A stretch of DNA of 59,458 nt from Oscillospiraceae bacterium. Lineage in GTDB: Bacteria > Bacillota > Clostridia > Oscillospirales > Ruminococcaceae. The notes under the pieces are model-generated. The model saw only the letters and a list, made by a program, of their open reading frames with translations, was not told the origin of the DNA and ran no database searches. Made by a program: the position numbers and the translations under genes. Below, in pieces: positions 16,832 to 25,224 of the stretch. The stretch covers positions 1-59,458 of the forward strand of contig JAGAKZ010000044.1 of assembly GCA_017848115.1 (NCBI GenBank), given 5' to 3'. The first letter of the stretch is position 1. Each line of letters begins with the position of its first letter.

Positions 16832-16860
16832 ATAATATCAGATTTCATACATAAAGTCAA
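16832..16860 (-). promoter_or_regulatory. Promoter for the 16065 membrane-protein gene
   Basis: Minus-strand TTGACT (complement of 16855-16860), 17-nt spacer, TATTAT (complement of 16832-16837). Confidence 0.7.
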
Positions 16861-16901
16861 ACATTATAGAAAAATTTGTATGCAATTTTTTTGTTGAAGT
16901 A

Positions 16902-18176
16902 CTACAGTGTAATAAGTCCACGATTAATCATTTCCTGAGCGGCAAGAAGCACGCCTATCTTTCCACTTGTATATGTTATTCCTCCCTGCAACCACGCAGC
17001 ATACGGATCACGTATAGGAGCATCAGCCGAAAGCTCTATTGAAGCACCAAGAGTAAATGCACCGGCAGCCATTATTACCTTGCTGTCATAACCAGGCATA
17101 TCCCACGCTTCAGGTGTTACAAATGAATCCACAGGTGAACCCTTTTGTATACCCTGACAAAAGGCTGTGAGCAATTCTTCACTACCAAGTTTGAGAACAG
17201 TGATTATATCTCCTCTCTGCTCATTTTTCTTCGGATAACATTCAAATCCGAGTTTTGAAAAAAGTTCCGCAGCAAATGTTGCTGTTTTTACTGCATTTGA
17301 AACAACATCAGGTGCCATAAAAAGACCTAAAAACATTTCTCTGTTCTGTGAGAGCGTACAACCTACTTCTTTACCCATTCCTACACAGGTAAGTCTGTAA
17401 GAGCAAAGCTCGACGAGATCCTTTCTTCCTGCTATATATCCACCCGTACGTGCTATTCCGCCACCGGCATTTTTTATAAGTGAACCAGCCATAAGGTCAA
17501 CACCTACCTGAACAGGTTCTCTTTTTTCAACAAACTCACCATAACAGTTATCAACCATTATTATGGTATCAGGACTTGCGACTTTTATTCCACAAACTAT
17601 CTGCTCTATCTGGGAAACAGTCAGAGCCGGTCGAAGCGAATATCCTCTCGAACGCTGAATGTATGCGAGTTTTGCTCCCTGAACGGCTTTTAATATACTA
17701 TCCATATCAGGTTCACCGTTTTCAAGCAAATCAACCTGATCATACTCTATTCCAAAATCGATAAGAGAACCGTCTCCTTTATTTCCCCTTATACCGATTA
17801 TCTCTTCGAGAGTATCATACGGTTTTCCTGTTATAGACACCATCTTATCTCCGGGTCTTAAAACACCTGAAAGCGCAACCGAAAGGGCGTGCGTACCGGA
17901 AACAAAATTATGTCTTACAAGTGCATCTTCACAACCAAATACATCTGCATATATTCTGTCCAGAGTATCACGTCCGATATCACCATAACCATATCCTGTA
18001 CTTCCGTAAAAGCACTGTTCACTTACTTTATTCTTTATAAACGCGGACAATACTTTTGAACCGTTATATTCTGCAACAGTCTCACATCCTGCAAGTGTAA
18101 GAGAACACGCACTTTCCGCCTCTCTGGCAAGCTGCATGAGCTTGTCGCTAAAATCAAAAAAATTATTGTTTAACAT
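16902..18176 (-). CDS. Methionine gamma-lyase family PLP enzyme (YnbB/aluminium-resistance type)
   Basis: 424-aa fold-type I PLP enzyme related to cystathionine lyases. Family signatures include GSTGYGYGDIGRDTLD, the substrate loop VRHNFVSGTHA and the PLP-lysine region GSLIKNAGGGIARTGG. The reaction has not been firmly established for this subfamily; C-S bond cleavage is the expectation. It is the last gene of a four-gene unit (two M42 peptidases and a GNAT), 17 bp after the GNAT gene, so it may act on amino acids released by those peptidases (inference). GGAGG lies before two closely spaced ATGs; only the second is in frame. Confidence 0.88.
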   Translation of the reverse strand: MLNNNFFDFSDKLMQLAREAESACSLTLAGCETVAEYNGSKVLSAFIKNKVSEQCFYGSTGYGYGDIGRDTLDRIYADVFGCEDALVRHNFVSGTHALSVALSGVLRPGDKMVSITGKPYDTLEEIIGIRGNKGDGSLIDFGIEYDQVDLLENGEPDMDSILKAVQGAKLAYIQRSRGYSLRPALTVSQIEQIVCGIKVASPDTIIMVDNCYGEFVEKREPVQVGVDLMAGSLIKNAGGGIARTGGYIAGRKDLVELCSYRLTCVGMGKEVGCTLSQNREMFLGLFMAPDVVSNAVKTATFAAELFSKLGFECYPKKNEQRGDIITVLKLGSEELLTAFCQGIQKGSPVDSFVTPEAWDMPGYDSKVIMAAGAFTLGASIELSADAPIRDPYAAWLQGGITYTSGKIGVLLAAQEMINRGLITL

Positions 18177-18193
18177 ACATAATTTCCTCCAAA

Positions 18194-18940
18194 CTACTCT
18201 GCCTGAATAACATTTTCAACACTTACAGCTTTAAATCCTATCTCACGGTAAAAACTTTCACGATAATCAAGTGCGAAAAGACTCACTTTTTTTCCGCCTA
18301 CGCTGAGAATATGTCCTATCCAGTACAGAAGCTCTCTCGCATATCCTTTACCCCTTGCCTCTGACTTTGTTGCAACCTGCCCTATAAGAACATGATCATC
18401 AATATCATATATAACCGTTGCAGTAGTGCAACCTTTGTACAGATATATTTCTGACATTCCCCTTCGTATCTTATGAGAATGCTCGGTAATCCACAGACCG
18501 TACTCGGCAATAGACGGAAATCCTTCATGAAGAATTTCGTATATATCATCAAGTAACGGAGTAGTGGTAAACTCATCCTCATTAAAATTTTCCGGTTTAT
18601 GATCAGTAAACTCAAACTTTGTTCTTTTTAACATCTTATAACCAGATATATCACATAACCCCTCAAGAGTACTCCATGGTGCCTCCACACGAAAAGGAGC
18701 GTGCATTTTTATAAACATAACGAGTTCATCAGAATAAAGATTATTCTCTGATGAGATTATCATAAGTGCGTTAAAATGAACTATATACCCCGTATGATCT
18801 CCGTCAGCTATTTCATAAAATCTGCAAAAATCATACCCTGTACCATACGCTGTATAATATGAAAGTATCCTTCTTCCATAATAATCTTTGTGAAGCGATC
18901 CTACTGCATTCAGATCGACATCGGTTATCTGTCTTATCAT
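18194..18940 (-). CDS. GNAT family N-acetyltransferase
   Basis: 248 aa. The acetyl-CoA binding loop is visible in the C-terminal third as ATKSEARGKGYARELL (the Q/RxxGxG/A motif), followed by LFALDYRESFYREIGFKAV, the usual GNAT tail. The N-terminal 120 residues are less conserved and may form a second degenerate lobe. The substrate is unknown. Its ATG overlaps the stop of the M42 peptidase upstream by 4 bp, a sign of translational coupling. Confidence 0.82.
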   Translation of the reverse strand: MIRQITDVDLNAVGSLHKDYYGRRILSYYTAYGTGYDFCRFYEIADGDHTGYIVHFNALMIISSENNLYSDELVMFIKMHAPFRVEAPWSTLEGLCDISGYKMLKRTKFEFTDHKPENFNEDEFTTTPLLDDIYEILHEGFPSIAEYGLWITEHSHKIRRGMSEIYLYKGCTTATVIYDIDDHVLIGQVATKSEARGKGYARELLYWIGHILSVGGKKVSLFALDYRESFYREIGFKAVSVENVIQAE

Positions 18941-19959
18941 AATTCAAATATCCTTGGTATCAACAAATTTACAAGCTTGCTGCAAGCTTCTATATCACTC
19001 ATATCAGCTACACACGCAGGCGAATGAAGATATCTGCAGGGTGCCGATATCGCCAGCGTACGTACTCCATTGCCTGAAATGTGAATAGCACCACTGTCAT
19101 TTCCGCCGGCTACCATTGTCTTTGTCTGACATGGAATCTTATTTTCACGCGCCGTTTCAAAACAAAGTTCGTAAAGCGCCTTATCATAAATAGTTCGTCT
19201 GTCCATGTATGAAACCACTGCACCTTTTCCAAGTTCACACACACGCTGTGCTCCGCTTACTGCCGATATATCTGATGCGGTTGTTGTTTCAAGCACTATT
19301 GCAAAATCAGGATTTACACCGAACGCCGCTGCTGTGGCACCTCTCAGGCCTACTTCTTCCTGTACTGTAAATGCAAAATATGTGTCATATTCGATCTCGT
19401 TTTCTATCATATCAAGCATTATAGCACAACCTGCTCTGTCATCAATTGCCTTACTGCACACACGCCCGTTTCCGAGCATAGTGAACTTTGCTGCAAAAGA
19501 AGCAAAATCCCCTGTACTGACATATTTCTCGGCTTCCTCTCTTGAAGAAGCTCCGATATCTATACATAGTTTTGAAACCTTAACTTTTTCTTTTCTTTCT
19601 GAATCCGACATATTGTGTACAGCCTTTGAGCCGATAACACCTCTGATCCCGTCTTTACACAGTACGATCTGCCTTCCTGCTACAACGTCAGCATTCACGC
19701 CACCTACTGTATCAAAGCAAAGTGTGCCGTCACTATTGATATATGTGATAATAAATCCTACTTCATCCATATGAGCTGCTATCATAAGTTTCTTTTTGGG
19801 TGTCTTTTTCCCTTTTTTGAAAACTATAAGATTTCCGAGGTTGTCTACATTGTACTCACACTTTCCGTCTATAACAGAAATAATATACTCCCTCACCGCA
19901 TCCTCGTTTCCGGAAACACCGTAAAGCGATGAAAGTTCCTCTATATATTTTAACATCAT
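18937..19959 (-). CDS. M42 family metallo-aminopeptidase (second of two paralogues)
   Basis: 340-aa cytoplasmic di-metal aminopeptidase. Metal and catalytic residues are in IAAHMDEVGF, AIDDRAGCAIM and VQEEVGLRGA, and the C-terminal histidine region RYLHSPACVADMSDIE follows. It trims peptides from the N-terminus, probably after transport or proteolysis. It overlaps its upstream paralogue and the downstream GNAT gene by 4 bp each. The two paralogues differ clearly in sequence, so this is an old duplication or a heteromeric pair. Confidence 0.93.
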   Translation of the reverse strand: MMLKYIEELSSLYGVSGNEDAVREYIISVIDGKCEYNVDNLGNLIVFKKGKKTPKKKLMIAAHMDEVGFIITYINSDGTLCFDTVGGVNADVVAGRQIVLCKDGIRGVIGSKAVHNMSDSERKEKVKVSKLCIDIGASSREEAEKYVSTGDFASFAAKFTMLGNGRVCSKAIDDRAGCAIMLDMIENEIEYDTYFAFTVQEEVGLRGATAAAFGVNPDFAIVLETTTASDISAVSGAQRVCELGKGAVVSYMDRRTIYDKALYELCFETARENKIPCQTKTMVAGGNDSGAIHISGNGVRTLAISAPCRYLHSPACVADMSDIEACSKLVNLLIPRIFEL

Positions 19960-20975
19960 CGCACCTCCCTGATAAATTCCGCAAGAAGCTCTGCTGTTGA
20001 TTCTATATCTTTAATATCAACAACTTCATTGGGTGTATGCATATATCTCAAAGGAACAGAACAGGTACAGGTCTTTACACCACATCTGCTCACGCTGAAT
20101 TTATCCGCATTAGTTCCGGTAAGACCACTCATTATTTCTTTCTGATATACTATGCCTCTCATATTTGCAACGTGAATAAGCATATCTGTTATCTCACGCG
20201 AAAGAGAAGGTGATACGCCTATCATAGGGCCTTTCCCCATCTCTCCGCATTTTTTCGGATCTTCTCCTGGTGAAACAGCAAAACCCATATCAACCGCTAT
20301 TGCTATATCAGGATTGATCTCGTAACAAGCTGTTACCGCACCACGTTGTCCGACTTCCTCCGAAGCTGAAAAAAGAACAGTGTACGAACAACTAATATCA
20401 CTATAATTTTTCAGAATATCAAGCATTTTTATGATAACTGCAACTCCTGCACGATCATCAAGGGACTTTCCGCACATACGTCCTCCAAGAAGCTCATAGC
20501 TTTCTGTCGCAAAAGAGACCGTATCGCCGGGGCTTACTATTTTCATGAGTTGCTCTTTTGTATATCCGGTATCTATAAGCAACTCAGACGCTGATGATAT
20601 AACTTCGTTTCCATCAGATAGATGAGGAGGGACTGATGCTATAACTCCTGGAATATCTTTTTTTCCGTGGACTATAACATTTTGTGCAGGAAGAATCCTG
20701 TAATCCATACCGCCAACATTTGCAGGAACTATAAAACCTTCATCGTCTATATATGAACACACAAAACCTATTTCATCAATATGTGCATCAATAAGAACAT
20801 GCTTTCTGTCCTGCTGTCTGTTTCCAAAATTTATAATCACATTTCCATGCAACACATCACACTTTGCATCATATCTCTTTTCAAGAAAATCAATAAATTT
20901 TTCCGTTATAAAAACTTCATTTCCGGAAACACAATGCAGATTGCTGAGTTCAGATAATATTTTTTTCAAACCCAA
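19956..20975 (-). CDS. M42 family metallo-aminopeptidase (first of two paralogues)
   Basis: 339 aa with the same signature set as its neighbour: LIDAHIDEIGF, SLDDRAGVAV, ASEEVGQRGA and RYMHTPNEVVDIKDIE. It starts at a TTG preceded by AAAGGAG at the right distance; no better ATG exists. It heads the four-gene unit M42-M42-GNAT-PLP enzyme. Many M42 enzymes form dodecamers, and adjacent paralogues can co-assemble (known for related enzymes; not shown here). Confidence 0.93.
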   Translation of the reverse strand: MGLKKILSELSNLHCVSGNEVFITEKFIDFLEKRYDAKCDVLHGNVIINFGNRQQDRKHVLIDAHIDEIGFVCSYIDDEGFIVPANVGGMDYRILPAQNVIVHGKKDIPGVIASVPPHLSDGNEVISSASELLIDTGYTKEQLMKIVSPGDTVSFATESYELLGGRMCGKSLDDRAGVAVIIKMLDILKNYSDISCSYTVLFSASEEVGQRGAVTACYEINPDIAIAVDMGFAVSPGEDPKKCGEMGKGPMIGVSPSLSREITDMLIHVANMRGIVYQKEIMSGLTGTNADKFSVSRCGVKTCTCSVPLRYMHTPNEVVDIKDIESTAELLAEFIREVR

Positions 20976-21038
20976 AATTCATCTCCTTTAACTCTATAAA
21001 TTTCCGCAACAAAAATAAAAATTAAACATACAATAATT

Positions 21039-21067
21039 ATTATAGCAATTTTTATTACAAAAATCAA
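21039..21067 (-). promoter_or_regulatory. Promoter of the M42 peptidase operon
   Basis: Minus-strand TTGATT (complement of 21062-21067), 17-nt spacer, TATAAT (complement of 21039-21044). Confidence 0.65.
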
Positions 21068-21072
21068 TTATT

Positions 21073-21110
21073 AAAAAAAATAAAAACGCCGTCTTTTAGG
21101 ACAGCGTTTT
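21073..21110 (-). terminator. Intrinsic terminator after hom
   Basis: On the minus strand an AAAACGC...GCGTTTT stem (about 10 bp, one mismatch) is followed by TTATTTTTTTT. It overlaps the upstream edge of the next promoter region. Confidence 0.8.
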
Positions 21111-21122
21111 GTATGTATTTAC

Positions 21123-22337
21123 TTATACTTCAAGAACAGGCATCATAGCTTTAACTTCTACACCTGATTTTTCCAGTGAAGTAGCAATCTCTTCTGCCTT
21201 TGCTACAGTAATTTTTTCTGTAACAAATGTGAAGTCTGAGCTATTATCTATAACTTCAATATTTTCTATGCCGGGTTCCTGTGTTCCGGAAATACGGAAA
21301 TACATTCTGCATTCATTTTCTTTGTAATCAGCAATAAATGAAACATCCTCGGAATCCTGCCATGTCTGAGCAAGATCAGTCTTTCCTTCTGTCTTAAGCT
21401 GTTCAATAACGTCGCCGAGAACTGCACTTGCTGTAGGAAGCATTCCTGCACCTCTGCCATAGAACATAGCACGGTCTATACCATCGCCAAAAACCATAAC
21501 AGCGTTGAATACATCGTCAACTCTCGAAATAAGATTATCATAAGGTACAAGTGTCGGCATTACAGATGGAAGTATTCTACCGTCAGAAAGCTTCTTTACA
21601 CTTGCTATAAGTTTTACAGCTGCGCCAAATTTTCCGGCAAGCGTTACATCCTCAAGAGATACCTTTGTTATGCCCTTTGTATATACATTTTCAGGGTACA
21701 CGTGTTTACCGAAAACAAGCGAAGAAAGGATACAGATTTTTCTGCAAGCATCATGACCTTCAACGTCAGCTGTAGGATCTTTTTCAGCATATCCAAGTTC
21801 CTGAGCCATTTTAAGAGCATCATCAAAATCCATCTTTTCGTTTATCATCTTACCGAGGATAAAGTTTGTTGTTCCGTTTAAGATACCTGCTATCTGTGTT
21901 ATATCATTTGCAGCAAGACACTTGTGAAGAGGTCTGATAATCGGAATTGCTCCGCCTACACTTGCTTCAAAGAAGAAATTGCATCCTTTTTCCTTCGCAA
22001 TTGCAAGAAGTTCTGCACCCTTTGCAGCAACAAGTTCTTTGTTTGATGTTGATACGCTCTTACCTTTCATAAGACAAGACTTTACGAAATCATATGCAAA
22101 TGTTGCACCACCCATACACTCAGCAACGATTGTAACCTCATCATCACCAAGAATATCATTGATATCTTTTGTAAACTTTTCCTTGTAAGGACTGTCCGGG
22201 AAATCTCTTATATCAAGTATATATTTTATATCAGCATCCTTACCTACTTTTTTCAATATACTTTCTTTATTTTTGTAGAAAAGCTCAACTACTCCTGAGC
22301 CAACCACACCATATCCCAGAACCGCTAACTTAGACAT
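21123..22337 (-). CDS. hom: Homoserine dehydrogenase
   Basis: 404 aa. It reduces aspartate semialdehyde to homoserine, the branch point for threonine and methionine. The N-terminal Rossmann motif is LGYGVVGSGVVELF, the catalytic region contains NGTTNFILGKM and AEKDPTADVEGHDACRK, and the last 70 residues look like an ACT-type regulatory domain for threonine feedback. I use the ATG at 22337 (GGAG 5 nt upstream), not the upstream ATG at 22367, since the protein then begins MSKLAVLGYG. It follows an ACT-domain gene and is preceded by the leader hairpin at 22353-22372. Confidence 0.95.
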   Translation of the reverse strand: MSKLAVLGYGVVGSGVVELFYKNKESILKKVGKDADIKYILDIRDFPDSPYKEKFTKDINDILGDDEVTIVAECMGGATFAYDFVKSCLMKGKSVSTSNKELVAAKGAELLAIAKEKGCNFFFEASVGGAIPIIRPLHKCLAANDITQIAGILNGTTNFILGKMINEKMDFDDALKMAQELGYAEKDPTADVEGHDACRKICILSSLVFGKHVYPENVYTKGITKVSLEDVTLAGKFGAAVKLIASVKKLSDGRILPSVMPTLVPYDNLISRVDDVFNAVMVFGDGIDRAMFYGRGAGMLPTASAVLGDVIEQLKTEGKTDLAQTWQDSEDVSFIADYKENECRMYFRISGTQEPGIENIEVIDNSSDFTFVTEKITVAKAEEIATSLEKSGVEVKAMMPVLEV

Positions 22338-22352
22338 AAAAACTCCATTTCC

Positions 22353-22372
22353 CCGCAGAATATCCACTGCGG
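22353..22372 (-). promoter_or_regulatory. CCGCAG/CTGCGG leader hairpin before hom
   Basis: A perfect 6-bp GC-rich stem (22353-22358 with 22367-22372) with an 8-nt loop, ending about 15 nt before the hom ATG, with the ribosome site just after it. Stems of identical sequence precede the genes starting at 36886 and 39581. Confidence 0.6.
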
Positions 22373-22405
22373 ATTTGCTTATTTAAAAAATTAATTTGGT
22401 TATTG

Positions 22406-22858
22406 TTATTCTCTGTTGAGTATCCGAACGTCAACTACGCCGTCAACAGAAGAAATTGATGATTTGATATTGTCTTCGCTGTATCTTTCTGAATTAAGCT
22501 TAAGTGTTATTGTTATTGTGGCAACACCGTCTGTTGGAATACATTGATTGAGTGTCATAACATTTGCATCTGAAGAGTGGATCACACTAAGAACATTTGC
22601 AAGAACGCCGGGTCTGTCCTGAAGAACAGAACTTATAGTGATAAGTTTCTGCGTAAATTTTTCATCATAAAAAAACACATGATCCTTATACTTATAATAT
22701 GCACTTCTGGATATACCTGATTTTCTGCACGCTTCAGCAAGACTTTTGGCTCCTCTGTTTGCCATTGTCTTTTTAACCTCAAGCACTTTGACGAAAACTT
22801 CAGGGATAACACGTGAATCAATAACAATCATCTGTGAAGAACATGATAAGTTATCCAT
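22406..22858 (-). CDS. ACT domain-containing regulatory protein (PheB-like)
   Basis: 150 aa. An N-terminal helix-turn-helix-like segment (SLAEACRKSGISRSAYYKYK) is joined to a C-terminal ACT domain (LQDRPGVLANVLSVIHSSDA). This matches the PheB/YszB-type proteins that commonly sit upstream of hom in Firmicutes. The ACT domain should bind an amino acid, and the first part may contact DNA; both are inferred from the family. It is co-transcribed with hom, 68 bp downstream. Confidence 0.88.
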   Translation of the reverse strand: MDNLSCSSQMIVIDSRVIPEVFVKVLEVKKTMANRGAKSLAEACRKSGISRSAYYKYKDHVFFYDEKFTQKLITISSVLQDRPGVLANVLSVIHSSDANVMTLNQCIPTDGVATITITLKLNSERYSEDNIKSSISSVDGVVDVRILNRE

Positions 22859-22887
22859 AAATTTTAAACCTCAAAATAGTCCATCAT

Positions 22888-22907
22888 ACAAATACAACTG
22901 TATTTGT
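22888..22907. promoter_or_regulatory. Palindrome at the start of the ACT-hom transcript
   Basis: A perfect 8-bp inverted repeat (22888-22895 with 22900-22907, 4-nt centre) covers about +3 to +22 of the predicted transcript. Its position suits an operator or a 5' stabilising hairpin. Confidence 0.5.
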
Positions 22908-22916
22908 GACTTTATT

Positions 22917-22945
22917 AATATAACACTTTTTAATGCTTTTGTCAA
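22917..22945 (-). promoter_or_regulatory. Promoter of the ACT-hom operon
   Basis: Minus-strand TTGACA (complement of 22940-22945), 17-nt spacer, TATATT (complement of 22917-22922) with an extended -10 TG. Confidence 0.8.
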
Positions 22946-23059
22946 CCCGGTTTTTTTCATAAAAAACATAATCAGTAACATATACATACATTAATATTTT
23001 CTATGTTATTCCTTACAAACATTTTTAGTATATTTATACCGAATTTTCTTCGAAAATCA

Positions 23060-23088
23060 TTGACAAAAACTACTTTATATACTATAAT
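23060..23088 (+). promoter_or_regulatory. Promoter of the GGDEF operon
   Basis: TTGACA (23060-23065), 17-nt spacer, TATAAT (23083-23088): a full-consensus sigma-A promoter with a leader of roughly 90 nt. Confidence 0.85.
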
Positions 23089-23184
23089 ATCATTGTAATA
23101 TATCAAAGTCTGTTCTTTTTCTTCTACCGATTTTACATTTCCAAAAGAGTATATTAAAAATATTTAGCATTGGAGGAAAATATT

Positions 23185-24225
23185 ATGAAAACTAATGAAA
23201 AAGAAAACTCATTTTCAACTTCGCAATTAATCGCTCTCATCATTTATCTCATCGCTTATCTAGCAACAAACTATCTCAACGCAAGAGTAACAAGCGGTCA
23301 AGGTCAGACAATAGGAGAGACAATGCAAAAATTGGGTGCAGCTATTCAGAATAAACCACAGGAAATAATGCCCAATGCAGAATTTCTTGTGAAATTGATG
23401 AGAGAAAGTTCTGCAACAGTAGGTACTATCACACAAATATCTTCTTTGTTATCAGCTTTTATTACATTGGCTGTCTATAAAAAAGGCTTTATCGTAGCTT
23501 TTGCAGTTAATTTTATAAGCGTTATCAGTGTTGTTATTCAGATTGTTATGACTAAAAACACACAGCCTTTGCCGGGTGTTATTTCAGGCGTTGTAACTCT
23601 TATTCTTATAACAATAATCTACTTCTTCTCTAAGAAAATCACAGAAAAGAACAGCGAAATCGCAAAAAGTTATGCGCAGATTGTTGAAACAAACAAAGTT
23701 ATCAAAGAAAAAGACGAAAAGCTTTCATACCTTGCATACTATGATATTCTTACTAAGCTCCCTAACAGACATATGTTTATTGAGAAAATCAACGAAACTA
23801 TTCTCAACGCTTCAAATTCACCATTTACAGTTCTTCTTGTTGATATCGACAACTTCAAGCAGATAAATGATGCCTACGGTAACCAGTCAGGCGATGTAAT
23901 GCTTGTTACATATGCTGAAAAGCTCAAATTATTCTGTCAGGATTCTATCTTCCTCGGACGTATCGGTGGAGATGAATACGGATTTATAATCCAGGGCAAT
24001 TTAACAGAAGCAAATATTCTCAACTATGTTGAAAAGATTCAGAATATAATCTCTGAACCTATTCAGATCAACAACACAATGGTTTCTTCAACAGCAAGTA
24101 TAGGTATAGCTTCTTACCCGAACAATGCTGTAAACTCATCTGATATGCTCAGATGCCTTGACAGTGCGGTTTATTTCGCAAAGGCAAACGGCAAGAACAG
24201 ACCATGTTTTTACGAACAGCACTGA
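23185..24225 (+). CDS. Membrane GGDEF-domain protein, probable diguanylate cyclase
   Basis: 346 aa from the ATG at 23185 (GGAGG 7 nt upstream; the TTG at 23170 overlaps that ribosome site and is rejected). About four hydrophobic segments occupy residues 12-155. A short coiled-coil follows, then a GGDEF domain with LTKLPNRHMF, DIDNFKQINDAYGNQSGD and the active loop RIGGDEYGF (about 258-266). The loop is intact, so cyclic-di-GMP synthesis from two GTP is plausible. No RxxD inhibitory site is obvious. It is followed 37 bp later by a diverged paralogue. Confidence 0.88.
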   Translation: MKTNEKENSFSTSQLIALIIYLIAYLATNYLNARVTSGQGQTIGETMQKLGAAIQNKPQEIMPNAEFLVKLMRESSATVGTITQISSLLSAFITLAVYKKGFIVAFAVNFISVISVVIQIVMTKNTQPLPGVISGVVTLILITIIYFFSKKITEKNSEIAKSYAQIVETNKVIKEKDEKLSYLAYYDILTKLPNRHMFIEKINETILNASNSPFTVLLVDIDNFKQINDAYGNQSGDVMLVTYAEKLKLFCQDSIFLGRIGGDEYGFIIQGNLTEANILNYVEKIQNIISEPIQINNTMVSSTASIGIASYPNNAVNSSDMLRCLDSAVYFAKANGKNRPCFYEQH

Positions 24226-24262
24226 TCCTAAGTAAAACATATTAAATCGGAGGTCTATCGCA

Positions 24263-25201
24263 ATGTTGGATAAACCAAATCAGAAAAAGTCTTCATTTGA
24301 TATATTAATTTTGATAATCTATATCGCCATATATTCATTAATGTTATTTTATCGTAACAAGATAGAGGATTATGGAAATGTAGGTATCATGATACAAGGT
24401 ATAACCACACAATTACAGTTATTGCTTTCTTCCTTTATCGTAGTAGCCGTTTCAAAATTCGGCTACTACGTAGCAATGGCAATAAATATTTTCTCAGCAT
24501 TGCGACTTATGATCGACGTAATAACATTACAGAAAGGTTCTGTAATAACCGGTTTCATTTCGACTGTTGCTACAATTATCCTGATAACCATTATTCATAT
24601 ATTTTATAAAAGAATTATGAAAAACACCACTGAGTTAATCAGAACAAATGAAGAATTACGCCAAAAAGATGAGAAGCTTACATATCTGGCTTATTATGAT
24701 ATTTTGACAGGACTTCCAAACAGACAGCTTTTTATAGAAAGGATAGATGAAGCGATAAATCTTAAATCATCTGTCCCCTTTACCGTAATCTCTGCAAATA
24801 TTGATAATTTTAAACTTATCAACAACGAATACGGAAACAATGCAGGCGATGCTGTTTTATGCTCATATTCAAAAAAATTAAAAAGATTTTGTGGCAATTC
24901 AATATTTCTTGCTAGAATAAACGCTGATGAATTTGGAATGATTGTATACGGCAAAGAATCCGAAGACACGATAGTTAATTATATCGAAGCTATCAGAGAA
25001 ATTGTTGCTGAACCAATTAAGTTCAAAGAAATAAAAATCAATGTTACGATGAGCTTCGGCGTATCTTCTTATCCATCTGATGCAACAGATTCCACAGAAA
25101 TTCTCAAATGCGTAAACAGCGCACTGAGTATTTCAAAGTTAAACGGAAAAAATATGCATACATTTTATAACAAAACTAATAGTTATAATTCTTATAAATA
25201 A
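24263..25201 (+). CDS. Membrane protein with degenerate GGDEF domain
   Basis: 312-aa paralogue of the upstream protein with the same layout: hydrophobic segments in the first 110 residues and a C-terminal GGDEF fold (LTGLPNRQLFIERID, NIDNFKLINNEYGNNAGD). The signature loop reads RINADEFGM, so both glycines of GGDEF are lost and cyclase activity is not expected. Such proteins often act as GTP or c-di-GMP sensors or as partners of an active cyclase (inference). CGGAGG precedes the ATG. It sits between the intact cyclase and the MYQQQPMN-repeat protein in one apparent operon. Confidence 0.85.
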   Translation: MLDKPNQKKSSFDILILIIYIAIYSLMLFYRNKIEDYGNVGIMIQGITTQLQLLLSSFIVVAVSKFGYYVAMAINIFSALRLMIDVITLQKGSVITGFISTVATIILITIIHIFYKRIMKNTTELIRTNEELRQKDEKLTYLAYYDILTGLPNRQLFIERIDEAINLKSSVPFTVISANIDNFKLINNEYGNNAGDAVLCSYSKKLKRFCGNSIFLARINADEFGMIVYGKESEDTIVNYIEAIREIVAEPIKFKEIKINVTMSFGVSSYPSDATDSTEILKCVNSALSISKLNGKNMHTFYNKTNSYNSYK

Positions 25202-25224
25202 TCAAACGAAAGGGTGTTTTATAT

